This document shows positions 17,158 to 25,363 of a stretch of 64,000 bases of DNA, piece by piece. Made by a program: the position numbers and the translations under genes. The DNA comes from Streptomyces diastatochromogenes. Lineage in GTDB: Bacteria; Actinomycetota; Actinomycetes; Streptomycetales; Streptomycetaceae. Position 1 is the stretch's first letter. Each line of letters starts with the position of its first letter. Under the pieces are notes generated by a model. The model was not told the origin of the DNA. It was given only the letters and a program-made list of their open reading frames with translations, and did no database searches. The stretch lies in contig NZ_MCGQ01000016.1 in assembly GCF_002242805.1 (NCBI RefSeq), positions 310,481 to 374,480 on the forward strand, given 5' to 3'.

Positions 17158-17243
17158 CCCGCCCCGCCCTCGTTCATGTGTGCCACGGCAGTGTGTACGA
17201 GCTGCGAGCATAGAGGCCGATCCAGTAGGAGAGGGAGGGGCAC

Positions 17244-18539
17244 ATGCCCGAGCACGCGGCGGCACCGACACCGGAAACGGAGCACCAGTCCACCACCGCA
17301 CCCGCCCCGGTCGCCGCCACCCGCCGCACCGGTCTGCTCGTCACCCTCGTCCTCGGCGGCCTCACCGCCACACCCCCGCTCGCGATGGACATGTACCTCC
17401 CGTCCCTGCCGGAGGTCACCCGCTCCCTGCACGCCCCCGCCGCCACCGTCCAGCTCACCCTCACCGCGTGCCTGGCCGGCATGGCGCTCGGGCAGCTGGT
17501 CGTGGGCCCGATGAGCGACCGCTGGGGCCGCCGCCGCCCGCTGCTGACCGGCCTCGCCGTCTACCTCCTAGCCACCGCCCTGTGCGCCCTGGCGCCCACC
17601 GTCGAGGCGCTGGTCGCCTTCCGTATCGCCCAGGGCCTCGCGGGCGCGGCCGGCATAGTCATCGCACGAGCCGTCGTACGCGACCTCTACGACGGCGTGG
17701 CCATGGCCCGCTTCTTCTCCACCCTGATGCTGATCTCCGGGGTGGCGCCGATCGTGGCGCCCCTGATCGGCGGGCAGATCCTGAGGGTCACGGACTGGCG
17801 GGGCGTGTTCGTCGTCCTCACCGTGGTCGGGGCCGCGCTCGCCGCCCTCGTCTGGCTGCGGCTGCCCGAGACCCTGCCGCCCGGCGAACGGCACGGCGGG
17901 GGAGTGGGGCAGGCCCTGCGCTCGATGCGCGGCCTGCTCGCCGACCTGCCCTTCACCGGCTACATGCTCGCCGGCGGCTTCGCCTTCGCCGCGCTGTTCG
18001 CTTATGTGTCCGCCAGCCCTTTCGTCGTCCAGGAGATCTACGGCGCCTCACCGCAGACCTTCAGCCTGCTCTTCGGCGTCAACTCGGTCGGGCTGGTGAT
18101 CGCCGGGCAGGTCAACGGCCGGCTGCTGGTGGGCCGGGTCAGCCTGGACAAGGTGCTCGGCACCGGCCTCGCGGTGATCGTGCTCGCCGCGACCGCCCTG
18201 CTGCTGATGACCGCGGGCACCTTCGGCGAGGTCGGCCTGGTCCCGGTCGCCGCCGCCCTGTTCGTCCTCATGTCCGCGATGGGCATCACCCTGCCCAACG
18301 CCCAGTCCCTCGCCCTGCTGCGCACCCGGCACGCCGCCGGCTCCGCCTCCGCCCTCCTCGGCACCACCTCGTTCCTCGTCGGAGCGGTCGCCTCCCCGCT
18401 CGTCGGCGTCGCCGGAGAGCACACCGCCGTGCCCATGGCGGTCGTCCAACTGGCGGGCGCACTGGTAGCGGCGGCCTGCTTCGTGGGAATGTGCCGTCCC
18501 TGGAACACCCGTGCGGGCTCGGAGGGAGAGGACAACTGA
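17244..18539 (+). CDS. Multidrug efflux MFS transporter, Bcr/CflA family
   Basis: 431 aa, about 12 membrane helices. After a Pro/Thr/Ala-rich cytoplasmic tail come LAMDMYLPSLPEV (the Bcr/CflA signature at the end of helix 1), GQLVVGPMSDRWGRRRPLL (MFS motif A) and RIAQGLAGAAG with the drug/H+ antiporter motif C region. Family members export bicyclomycin, chloramphenicol and similar compounds with proton exchange. GGGAGGGG is 6 nt before the ATG. Its stop overlaps the next gene's start, so the serine hydrolase is co-translated; the hydrolase might modify or detoxify the same compound (inference). Confidence 0.92.
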   Translation: MPEHAAAPTPETEHQSTTAPAPVAATRRTGLLVTLVLGGLTATPPLAMDMYLPSLPEVTRSLHAPAATVQLTLTACLAGMALGQLVVGPMSDRWGRRRPLLTGLAVYLLATALCALAPTVEALVAFRIAQGLAGAAGIVIARAVVRDLYDGVAMARFFSTLMLISGVAPIVAPLIGGQILRVTDWRGVFVVLTVVGAALAALVWLRLPETLPPGERHGGGVGQALRSMRGLLADLPFTGYMLAGGFAFAALFAYVSASPFVVQEIYGASPQTFSLLFGVNSVGLVIAGQVNGRLLVGRVSLDKVLGTGLAVIVLAATALLLMTAGTFGEVGLVPVAAALFVLMSAMGITLPNAQSLALLRTRHAAGSASALLGTTSFLVGAVASPLVGVAGEHTAVPMAVVQLAGALVAAACFVGMCRPWNTRAGSEGEDN

Positions 18540-19660
18540 GCGCACCGAAGCTGCGCGTCGGCACACCCGAACGCGCCGGCCTCGATCCCACCGGACTCGA
18601 GCGCCTGGCCGGCGAGGCGCACGCCCTCACCACCGGAGCACGCCCCTGGGCCGCCGGTGCCGTCGTCGTGGCCGGACGCGGCCCCGTGATCGCCGTGGCC
18701 GAGGCCGCGGGCTGGGCGGTCCGCTACGCCTCCTACGACCCCGAGACCGACACCGCCGTCGAACTGCCGCCCGCCGCCCGGGTCCCGACTACCGTCGACA
18801 CGCCCTTCGACCTGGCCTCCCTCACCAAGCTGTTCACGTCCGTCGCCGCCGTCCAGCAGATCGAGCGCGGCACCCTCGGCATGGACGCCCGGATCGGCGC
18901 CTACCTGCCCGGGTTCACCGCGGCCGCCGCGCACGGCATCACCGTACGGCAGCTGCTCACCCACACCTCCGGGCTGCGCCCCGAACTCCCGCTGTACGAA
19001 TGCCGGGACGACACCGCCCGCCTCGCGCTGCTCCGCGCGGAGGCCCCCACGTCCGAGCCCGGCCGGTACCTCTACTCGGACCTGAACATGATCCTGCTCC
19101 AGTTCGTCCTGGAGCGGATCACCGGCCGCCCCCTCGACGTCCTGATCGAGGACGGCATCACCCGCCCGCTCGGGATGACGGCGACCGCCTTCGGCCCCTG
19201 CCCCGGCGCCGCGGCCACCGAGGACCAACGGCGCCCCTGGGCCAAGGCCGACCGCGGCATGCTGCGCGGCGAGGTCCACGACGAGAACGCCTGGGCGCTC
19301 GGCGGGGTGGCGGGCCATGCCGGCCTCTTCTCCACCGCGCCCGACCTGGCGGTCTTCTGCCGCGCCCTGCTCGCGGGCGGCGCGTACGGCCCCGCGCGCA
19401 TCCTCGGCCCCGACTTCGTGGAACTCCTGCTGACCCCACCGGGCCTGGGCTTCACCGTGGACCAGCCGTGGTTCATGGGGGAGCTGGCGGGCCGGGGGGC
19501 GGCGGGGCATACCGGCTTCACGGGTACGTCGCTGGTGCTGGACCCGAGGACGGACACGTTCCTGGTGCTGCTGGCGAACACGGTCCACCCGAGACGCAGG
19601 GGACCGGACAGCGGACCGAGGGCGAGACTGGGCACGTATCTGGCGCGGGCGGTGATCTGA
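18536..19660 (+). CDS. Serine hydrolase, class C beta-lactamase/esterase fold, apparent CTG start
   Basis: About 374 aa. DLASLTKLFTS holds the SxxK catalytic pair (Ser and Lys), a YSDLN provides the YxN tyrosine, and HTGFTGTS replaces the KTG/HxG box. RQLLTHTSGL and the PLGMTATAF segment are typical of beta-lactamase-related esterases and D-aminopeptidases. No signal peptide, so cytoplasmic. No ATG or TTG lies near the conserved beginning; CTG at 18536 overlaps the exporter's stop and GGAGGGAG stands 8-10 nt upstream. An in-frame GTG at 18491 is the alternative. Confidence 0.85.
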   Translation: MSAPKLRVGTPERAGLDPTGLERLAGEAHALTTGARPWAAGAVVVAGRGPVIAVAEAAGWAVRYASYDPETDTAVELPPAARVPTTVDTPFDLASLTKLFTSVAAVQQIERGTLGMDARIGAYLPGFTAAAAHGITVRQLLTHTSGLRPELPLYECRDDTARLALLRAEAPTSEPGRYLYSDLNMILLQFVLERITGRPLDVLIEDGITRPLGMTATAFGPCPGAAATEDQRRPWAKADRGMLRGEVHDENAWALGGVAGHAGLFSTAPDLAVFCRALLAGGAYGPARILGPDFVELLLTPPGLGFTVDQPWFMGELAGRGAAGHTGFTGTSLVLDPRTDTFLVLLANTVHPRRRGPDSGPRARLGTYLARAVI

Positions 19661-19672
19661 TCTCGACTTTGG

Positions 19673-19736
19673 CCTTCCGGCCTACCGAGTCGGGTGGTGT
19701 GGGTGGGAAACGGGGGTCTGGGGGCGGAGCCCCCAG
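19673..19736. repeat. Dispersed palindromic element, copy A
   Basis: CCGAGTCGGG, a GGGTGGGAAACGGGGGTC linker and the hairpin GGGGGC-GGA-GCCCCC, 13 bp after the serine hydrolase stop and 40 bp before the Rsm22-like start. Related copies lie at 31506-31560 and 47097-47160. It may also terminate transcription. Confidence 0.75.
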
Positions 19737-19775
19737 CAGTCCGGCACCCGCACCGCCCAGCCATACAATCGCCAG

Positions 19776-20771
19776 GTGAACGCCCCCGCATCCCCGGCCG
19801 AATCCCTCCGCACCGCACTGGCCGACCTGCTCGACGGCCTCCCCCCGACGCAAGCCGCCGGAGCCGTGGAGCGTCTGATCGCCAACTACCGCGGGGCCAC
19901 CCCCACCGACGCCCCCATCCTCCGCGACCGAGCCGACGTGGCCGCCTACGCCGCCTACCGCATGCCGGCCACGTTCGAGGCCGTCCACTCGGCCCTGGAG
20001 GCGTTCGCAGAGGCCGTACCCGACTGGACCCCCGGCAGCCACGTCGACGTCGGCGGCGGTACCGGCGCCGCCACCTGGGCCGTCACCGCGACCTGGCCGG
20101 GCGAGCGCGGCGTCACCGTGCTGGACTGGGCCGAGCCCGCCCTCGCCCTCGGCCGGGAGATCGCCCGGGCCAACCCCGCGCTGCGGGACGCCCGCTGGCA
20201 GCGCGCCCGCATCGGCACCGCGCTCACCCTCGACAGCACCGACCTCGTCACGGTGTCGTACGTCCTCAACGAACTCGCCGAGGCCGACCGCGCCGCCCTC
20301 GTCGACGCGGCCGCGGCCGCCGCGCAGGCCGTGGTGATCGTGGAGGCCGGCACCCCAGCCGGCTACGCCCGGGTCATCGAGGCCCGCGACCGCCTGATCC
20401 GTGCCGGGTTCCGCATCGCCGCGCCCTGCCCGCACAGCGCCGCCTGCCCCATCGTCCCCGGCACGGACTGGTGCCACTTCTCCGCCCGGGTCAGCCGTTC
20501 CTCCCTGCACCGCCAGGTCAAGGGCGGCTCCCTGGCGTACGAGGACGAGAAGTTCAGCTACGTCGCCGCCACCCGGCTGCCCGCCGAGCCGGCCCCCGCC
20601 CGGGTGGTCCGGCGCCCGCAGATCCGCAAGGGCCAGGTGCTCCTCGACCTGTGCGAGGCCGACGAGCAGTTGCGCCGCACGACGGTCACCAAGCGCCACG
20701 GCGACCTGTACAAGGCCGCCCGGGACGCCGACTGGGGCGATGCCTGGCCGCCGCAGGACCCGACCGCGTAG
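19776..20771 (+). CDS. Small ribosomal subunit Rsm22 family (METTL17-like) methyltransferase
   Basis: 331 aa from a GTG. The SAM-binding motif is HVDVGGGTGAATWA (about 90-103), followed by VSYVLNELAEA as motif IV. The C-terminal part has the family's cysteines, CPHSAACPIVPGTDWCHF (about 215-232), which bind a 4Fe-4S cluster in mitochondrial homologues. Rsm22 proteins act in small-subunit ribosome assembly; whether the bacterial proteins methylate rRNA is not settled. All expected motifs are present. It is followed 26 bp later by a TetR gene. Confidence 0.9.
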   Translation: MNAPASPAESLRTALADLLDGLPPTQAAGAVERLIANYRGATPTDAPILRDRADVAAYAAYRMPATFEAVHSALEAFAEAVPDWTPGSHVDVGGGTGAATWAVTATWPGERGVTVLDWAEPALALGREIARANPALRDARWQRARIGTALTLDSTDLVTVSYVLNELAEADRAALVDAAAAAAQAVVIVEAGTPAGYARVIEARDRLIRAGFRIAAPCPHSAACPIVPGTDWCHFSARVSRSSLHRQVKGGSLAYEDEKFSYVAATRLPAEPAPARVVRRPQIRKGQVLLDLCEADEQLRRTTVTKRHGDLYKAARDADWGDAWPPQDPTA

Positions 20772-20797
20772 CCGGCGGGGCTTGTTAGTTTCACCCC

Positions 20798-21427
20798 ATG
20801 GTCAAGAAGCCCGCCCCCGACGCCACCCGACGCAGCGAGAAGTCCCGTCGGGCGATCTACGACGCCGCCCTCGCCCTGGTCGGCGAGGTCGGATATCCGA
20901 AGACCACGGTCGAGGGGATCGCCGCCCGGGCCGGCGTCGGCAAACAGACGATCTACCGCTGGTGGCCCTCCAAGGCGGCCGTCCTGCTGGAGGCGTTCTT
21001 CGACCTCTCCACGCAGGCGGCACAGGAAGCGGGACAGGAGCCGTACGTCATCCCGGACACCGGCGACCTGGCCGCCGACCTCAAGGCGGTGCTGCGGATC
21101 ACCGTGGACCAGCTCCTCGACCCGCGCTTCGAGGTGCCCTCCCGGGCGCTGGCCGCCGAAGGCGTGGTCAACGAGCCGCTCGGCCGCGAGTTCGTCACCA
21201 AGCTCCTCGAACCCCAGCTCCAGCTGTACGTCGACCGGCTGCGCTCCGCCCAGGACGACGGTGCCGTACGGGCCGACGTCGATCCCCGCATCGCCCTGGA
21301 ACTGTTTGTCTCGCCGCTCGCGCAACGCTGGCTGCAACGGACCGGGCCGATCTCGTACGACTACACGGACACCCTGGTCGACTACGCACTGCACGGAATC
21401 GGACCCCAGACGCCCCGAAGCACATGA
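20798..21427 (+). CDS. TetR/AcrR family transcriptional regulator
   Basis: 209 aa. The N-terminal HTH (about 15-62) reads RRAIYDAALALVGEVGY, TTVEGIAARAGVGKQTIYRW, the standard TetR pattern. The C-terminal ligand-binding domain has the TetR_C helices of the AefR/YcdC-like type. Ligand and targets unknown. It is 26 bp downstream of the Rsm22-like gene and 63 bp before the primase-polymerase-like gene; no adjacent exporter is divergent from it. Confidence 0.92.
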   Translation: MVKKPAPDATRRSEKSRRAIYDAALALVGEVGYPKTTVEGIAARAGVGKQTIYRWWPSKAAVLLEAFFDLSTQAAQEAGQEPYVIPDTGDLAADLKAVLRITVDQLLDPRFEVPSRALAAEGVVNEPLGREFVTKLLEPQLQLYVDRLRSAQDDGAVRADVDPRIALELFVSPLAQRWLQRTGPISYDYTDTLVDYALHGIGPQTPRST

Positions 21428-21490
21428 AGATGGGACGATAAGGCATGCTGTCCGCACACCAGCGAGGCGACCACGGGGCTGAGGGGCTAG

Positions 21491-22228
21491 ATGAGCGCGA
21501 CGTTCGGCGGCCGGACCGGCCGGCAGGGCAAACTCTCCCAGTGGCTGCTCGGACGCCGCCCGAAGGAGGACGCCGCCGACGACGGCGGTCGTGAGGCTCT
21601 GCTGCTCGCCGCCGCCGCAGCGGGACTGCCCCTGGCACCCGCCGCCCACCCCGCCGACGGCTACCGCTGTTCCTGCGACCGCGTCGGCTGTCCCACCCCG
21701 GCCCGGCACCCGGTGTCGTTCGCCTGGCAGACCCAGTCCACGACGGACCGCGCGCAGCTCGAACGCTGGGCCCGGCACCAGCCGGAGGCCAACTTCATCA
21801 CCGCCACCGGCATGGTGCACGACGTCCTCGACGTGCCCCTGGAGGCCGGCCGGGAGGCGTTGGACCGGCTGCTCGGCACCGGTGTGGAGGTCGGTCCGGT
21901 CACCGAGAGCGACGACGGACGCATGCTGTTCTTCACCCTCACCCGGGGCACCCCCGAGGACGAGGACGAGTGGTGGCCCTGTGCGTTGGACTGCCACCCC
22001 GAGACCATGGACGAGCATCCGGGGCTGCGCTGGCACTGCCGCGGCTCCTACGTCCTCGTACCGCCGGCCCGGCTGCCCGGCGACGACCAGCAGGTGCGCT
22101 GGGTCCGCGGCCCCGAGCATCCGCTGCCCGACCCGCTGACCCTGCTGGAGGCGCTCACGGACGCCTGCGCCCGCCACGCCGGCACGGAGCCCGACCACGC
22201 GAGCGCCGCCTGGCCCCTGCGGCCCTGA
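21491..22228 (+). CDS. Primase-polymerase (bifunctional DNA primase/polymerase N-terminal) domain protein
   Basis: 245 aa. After a 30-residue lead, GLPLAPAAHP and CSCDRVGCPTPARHP (about 57-71) match the N-terminal half of the prim-pol domain of archaeo-eukaryotic-type primases. The catalytic acidic strand reads DVLDVP, where active family members have an Asp pair, so one acid appears to be missing. Stand-alone proteins of this length are common in Streptomyces chromosomes; their role is not known and replication genes are absent here. It may be a catalytically dead member. Confidence 0.75.
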   Translation: MSATFGGRTGRQGKLSQWLLGRRPKEDAADDGGREALLLAAAAAGLPLAPAAHPADGYRCSCDRVGCPTPARHPVSFAWQTQSTTDRAQLERWARHQPEANFITATGMVHDVLDVPLEAGREALDRLLGTGVEVGPVTESDDGRMLFFTLTRGTPEDEDEWWPCALDCHPETMDEHPGLRWHCRGSYVLVPPARLPGDDQQVRWVRGPEHPLPDPLTLLEALTDACARHAGTEPDHASAAWPLRP

Positions 22229-22256
22229 GGCCCGACCGTCCCCGAGGGGGCCGGGC

Positions 22257-23252
22257 CTACTCGCCCTGTGCCGCAGTCAATCCCTGGAGCCGGCCCAGGA
22301 CCGACACCGGGCCGCTGCCCGCCGGGTCGAGGGCGGCCTCGTTGGAGATGAACTCCAGCGTCAGCGACTGCTTGACCTCGCCCTTGGTCAGGGCCTGCAC
22401 GTCCTTGTTCGGGATCGGCACCGTGGTGCCCGGGGCGGCGGTCCGCTTCTCGTAGTGGTGCGTCGTGAAGAACACCAGCGCCCCGCCGTCCACCGTGCGC
22501 AGCGCGAGCGGCGCGTAGTCGCCGTGGGTCAGCGGCTGGTCGATGAACTGCCGTACCAGGCCCGGCTTCTTGGCTTCCTTCGCGCGGTCCGAACGCCAGC
22601 CGCTGGTGTTACGGCCGTCCGCGAACGTGGTGCCGCCACTCTTCAGATAGGTCGCGTAGCCCTTGCTCAGATCGGCGGGCCGCACGGCCAGTTGGGCGGA
22701 GTCGGCGGGCACGGCCTCGGCCCAGCCGTCCTTGTCCTTCTTGAACTCCGGTACGTCACCGGCCGCGACCAGCGTCAGATACGCCACCTGCCAGGGCTCG
22801 CCGAGGTCGTCGCGGGTGAACACCAGCAGCCAACGGGCGTTGGCACCCCCGATGTTGCCCTTGGCGTCCGCGACGAACCAGCGGGGCCAGCCGGCCTTCG
22901 CGGGGATCGTGAACTTCGCGTCCGTCAGCGTGAGCGGCGTGTGGTTCGCGTTGCCCGACGGGCTGTTGGCGTGCCCGGCCTTCAGCCGGGCGCCGTCGAT
23001 GTCGGCGAGGGCGCCGGTGACGTGGTCCTTGTCCAGGGAGCGGTCGTAGGCCTTGTCGGCCTTGTTGTACGCGTCCGTGAACTGGGTGAGTGCCTTGGCG
23101 GCCTCGGCGCGGGTGGTGGCGGGGAGCACCTCGCGCTCCCCGTGCACCACCACACATCCGCTCGCCGTCAGCGCCATGGCGGTCAGCGAGACCGCTATGA
23201 GCGCGTTCCGGTCACGCCTGCGGAGCCTTCGACGGCTGCGTTCCCTGGTCAT
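22257..23252 (-). CDS. Lipoprotein linked to the iron-uptake operon
   Basis: 331 aa. A basic start, hydrophobic segment and lipobox LTASGC (Cys about 33) make it a membrane-anchored lipoprotein. The body is a soluble alpha/beta domain with PRWFVADAKG and RWLLVFTRDDLGEPW blocks; I do not recognise a named family. Its start lies 41 bp inside the end of efeU, so it is probably translated from the efe mRNA. A role in cell-surface iron handling is inference from position; the sequence has no obvious haem or siderophore motif. Confidence 0.8.
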   Translation of the reverse strand: MTRERSRRRLRRRDRNALIAVSLTAMALTASGCVVVHGEREVLPATTRAEAAKALTQFTDAYNKADKAYDRSLDKDHVTGALADIDGARLKAGHANSPSGNANHTPLTLTDAKFTIPAKAGWPRWFVADAKGNIGGANARWLLVFTRDDLGEPWQVAYLTLVAAGDVPEFKKDKDGWAEAVPADSAQLAVRPADLSKGYATYLKSGGTTFADGRNTSGWRSDRAKEAKKPGLVRQFIDQPLTHGDYAPLALRTVDGGALVFFTTHHYEKRTAAPGTTVPIPNKDVQALTKGEVKQSLTLEFISNEAALDPAGSGPVSVLGRLQGLTAAQGE

Positions 23253-24084
23253 GAGGTGCTTTCACCTTCCCCTTCCCGGAGGCGAACCCTACCGGGGCGA
23301 GGAAGACCGCGAGTGTCGGGACCAGGTACAGCAGCCACACCGTGACCTGGACCACGGTCGGGTCGGGCTGGAAGTTGAACACGCCCTTCAGCAGCGTGCC
23401 GTACCAGCTGTCCGGCTCGATCGTGTCGCTGATGTCGAAGGCCAGGTCCCGGATGCCCGGGATCCAGTTGGCCTCCTGCAGGTCGTGGAAGCCGTACGCG
23501 AGCACGCCCGCGGCGACCACGACCAGCATGCCGCCGGTCCAGGTGAAGAACTTGGCCAGGTTGATCTTCAGCGCGCCCCGGTAGAACAGCCAGCCGAGGA
23601 CGACCGCCGTGGCGAGGCCGAGCGCCACGCCGACCAGCGGGCGCGGGGTGCCGTCGCTCGCCGCGTGCACGGAGGCCCACACGAACAGGGCGGTCTCCAG
23701 GCCCTCCCGGCCGACGGCCAGGAACGCGGTGGCGACCAGCGCGCCCGTGCCCATGGCGAGGGCCGCGTCCAGCTTGCCGTGCAGCTCGGACTTGAGGTGC
23801 CGGGCGGTGCGCCGCATCCAGAACACCATCCAGGTGACCAGGACGACGGCGACGACGGACAGCGAGCCGCCCAGCGCCTCCTGCGCCTCGAACGTCAGCT
23901 CCTGCGAGCCGAATTCGAGGGCGCAGCCGAAGCCCATCGCGATGGCGATCGCGATGCCGATGCCGATCCAGATCGGCTTCAGGGCGTCTTTGCGGTCCGT
24001 CTTCACCAGGTAGGCGATGAGGATGCAGACGACGAGCGAGGCCTCCAGGCCTTCGCGCAGGCCGATCAGGTAGTTGGAGAACAC
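23212..24084 (-). CDS. efeU: Ferrous/ferric iron permease EfeU (FTR1 family)
   Basis: 290 aa with seven membrane helices. The FTR1 iron-binding REGLE motif appears twice, as LREGLEASLVV in helix 1 (about 9-19) and VGREGLETALFVWA in the fourth segment (about 123-136). It passes iron across the membrane after oxidation by EfeB. Its ATG follows the efeB stop by 3 bp. Order efeO-efeB-efeU is as expected for actinobacteria. Confidence 0.95.
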   Translation of the reverse strand: MFSNYLIGLREGLEASLVVCILIAYLVKTDRKDALKPIWIGIGIAIAIAMGFGCALEFGSQELTFEAQEALGGSLSVVAVVLVTWMVFWMRRTARHLKSELHGKLDAALAMGTGALVATAFLAVGREGLETALFVWASVHAASDGTPRPLVGVALGLATAVVLGWLFYRGALKINLAKFFTWTGGMLVVVAAGVLAYGFHDLQEANWIPGIRDLAFDISDTIEPDSWYGTLLKGVFNFQPDPTVVQVTVWLLYLVPTLAVFLAPVGFASGKGKVKAPHDQGTQPSKAPQA

Positions 24085-24087
24085 GGG

Positions 24088-25350
24088 CTACGCCTCCTCG
24101 GAGAACAGCGTGCGGCCCCACCAGTCGTCCTTGTCCCGGACGCCGGGCGGGACGGCGAAGACGGCCGAACCCACGTGCTGGATGTACTCGTTGAGCGCGT
24201 CCTTCGCCGACAGCTGCCGCTGCAGCGGGATGAACCCCTTGCGCACGTCACGCTGGTAGGCCAGGAAGAACAGGCCCGCGTCGAGGCGGCCCATCCCGTC
24301 GGTGCCGTCGGTGAAGGAGTAGCCGCGGCGCAGGATGGTGATCCCGTTGTTGGATTCGGGGTGCGCGAGGCGCACGTGCGCGTCCGGCTTCATCGCCTTC
24401 AGGAACGGCTTGTCGTGTTCCTTGGCCTTGCCGACCGGAGCGCCCTCGCCCTTGTCCCGGCCGAAGATGTCCTCCTGCTCCTGCAGCGAGGTCCGGTCCC
24501 AGGTCTCGATGTGCATGCGGATGCGCCGGGCGACCAGGTACGACCCACCGGTCATCCACTTCGTGCCGTCGCCCTCGCCGACCCACACGAACTTCTTCAG
24601 CCGGTCCGTCTCGGTGCCCGCGATGTTGCGGGTGCCGTCCTTGAACCCCATGAGGTTGCGCGGGGTCTGGGCGTCCGGAGTCGTCGACGAGGTCTTGCCG
24701 AAGCCGAGCTGCGACCAGCGGATGGCGACCTTGCCGAAGCCGATGCGGGCCAGGTTGCGGATGGCGTGCACGGCGACCTGCGGGTCGTCCGCGCAGGCCT
24801 GGACGCACAGGTCGCCGTCGGTGCGGGTCCGGTCGAGGTTGTCGCCCGGGAACTTGGGCAGGTCGACCAGGGCCTCGGGCCGCTTGCCGGACAGCCCGAA
24901 CTTCTCGAAGAACGACGGCCCGAAGCCGATGGTGAGCGTCAGCCGCGAGGGCTTCAGCCCCAGGGCCTCACCGGTGTCGTCCGGCGGCGCCTCGGCGAGC
25001 CCGCCGTACGCGCCCTCGCCGACCGCCTTCCCGGCGGTCATCCGGCGCGCGGCCTCGGTCCAGTCCTTCAGCATCTGCACGAACTCGTCACGGTTCTCGG
25101 TCTTCACGTCGAACGTGGCGAAGTGCAGCCGGTCCTGCACCGGCGTGGCGATGCCGGCCTGGTGGGCACCGTGGAACTGCACGGCTGCGCCCACCTCGGC
25201 GGCGGCCGGATCCACGTCGTTGCCCGCCTTGGCCGCCGCCACGGCACCGCCGGCCGCGGCGGCACCGAGCGCGAGCCCGGCACCGCCCCAGCCGATCAGC
25301 GCACGGCGGGAGGGGGAGGAGCCGCCCTGGACGTCCTGGGTCTCTGTCAT
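24088..25350 (-). CDS. efeB: Dyp-type haem peroxidase EfeB, Tat-exported
   Basis: 420 aa. A twin-arginine signal (SPSRRALIGWGGAGLALGAA, about 12-31) sends the folded haem protein out. The GFKDGTRN motif (about 232-239) is the GxxDG distal-pocket signature and RMHIETWDR (about 279-287) supplies the proximal-side His/Arg region; NGITILRRGYSFTDG ends the second domain. EfeB is described as oxidising ferrous iron, or extracting iron from haem, for EfeU. 13 bp from efeO. Confidence 0.95.
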   Translation of the reverse strand: MTETQDVQGGSSPSRRALIGWGGAGLALGAAAAGGAVAAAKAGNDVDPAAAEVGAAVQFHGAHQAGIATPVQDRLHFATFDVKTENRDEFVQMLKDWTEAARRMTAGKAVGEGAYGGLAEAPPDDTGEALGLKPSRLTLTIGFGPSFFEKFGLSGKRPEALVDLPKFPGDNLDRTRTDGDLCVQACADDPQVAVHAIRNLARIGFGKVAIRWSQLGFGKTSSTTPDAQTPRNLMGFKDGTRNIAGTETDRLKKFVWVGEGDGTKWMTGGSYLVARRIRMHIETWDRTSLQEQEDIFGRDKGEGAPVGKAKEHDKPFLKAMKPDAHVRLAHPESNNGITILRRGYSFTDGTDGMGRLDAGLFFLAYQRDVRKGFIPLQRQLSAKDALNEYIQHVGSAVFAVPPGVRDKDDWWGRTLFSEEA

Positions 25351-25363
25351 GGCCCGTCTCCCC

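Noticed and set aside
16211..18535. Upstream extension of the serine-hydrolase frame
   Set aside because: Only the part after about 18536 is protein-like; the rest is out-of-frame reading of the oxidoreductase and exporter genes.
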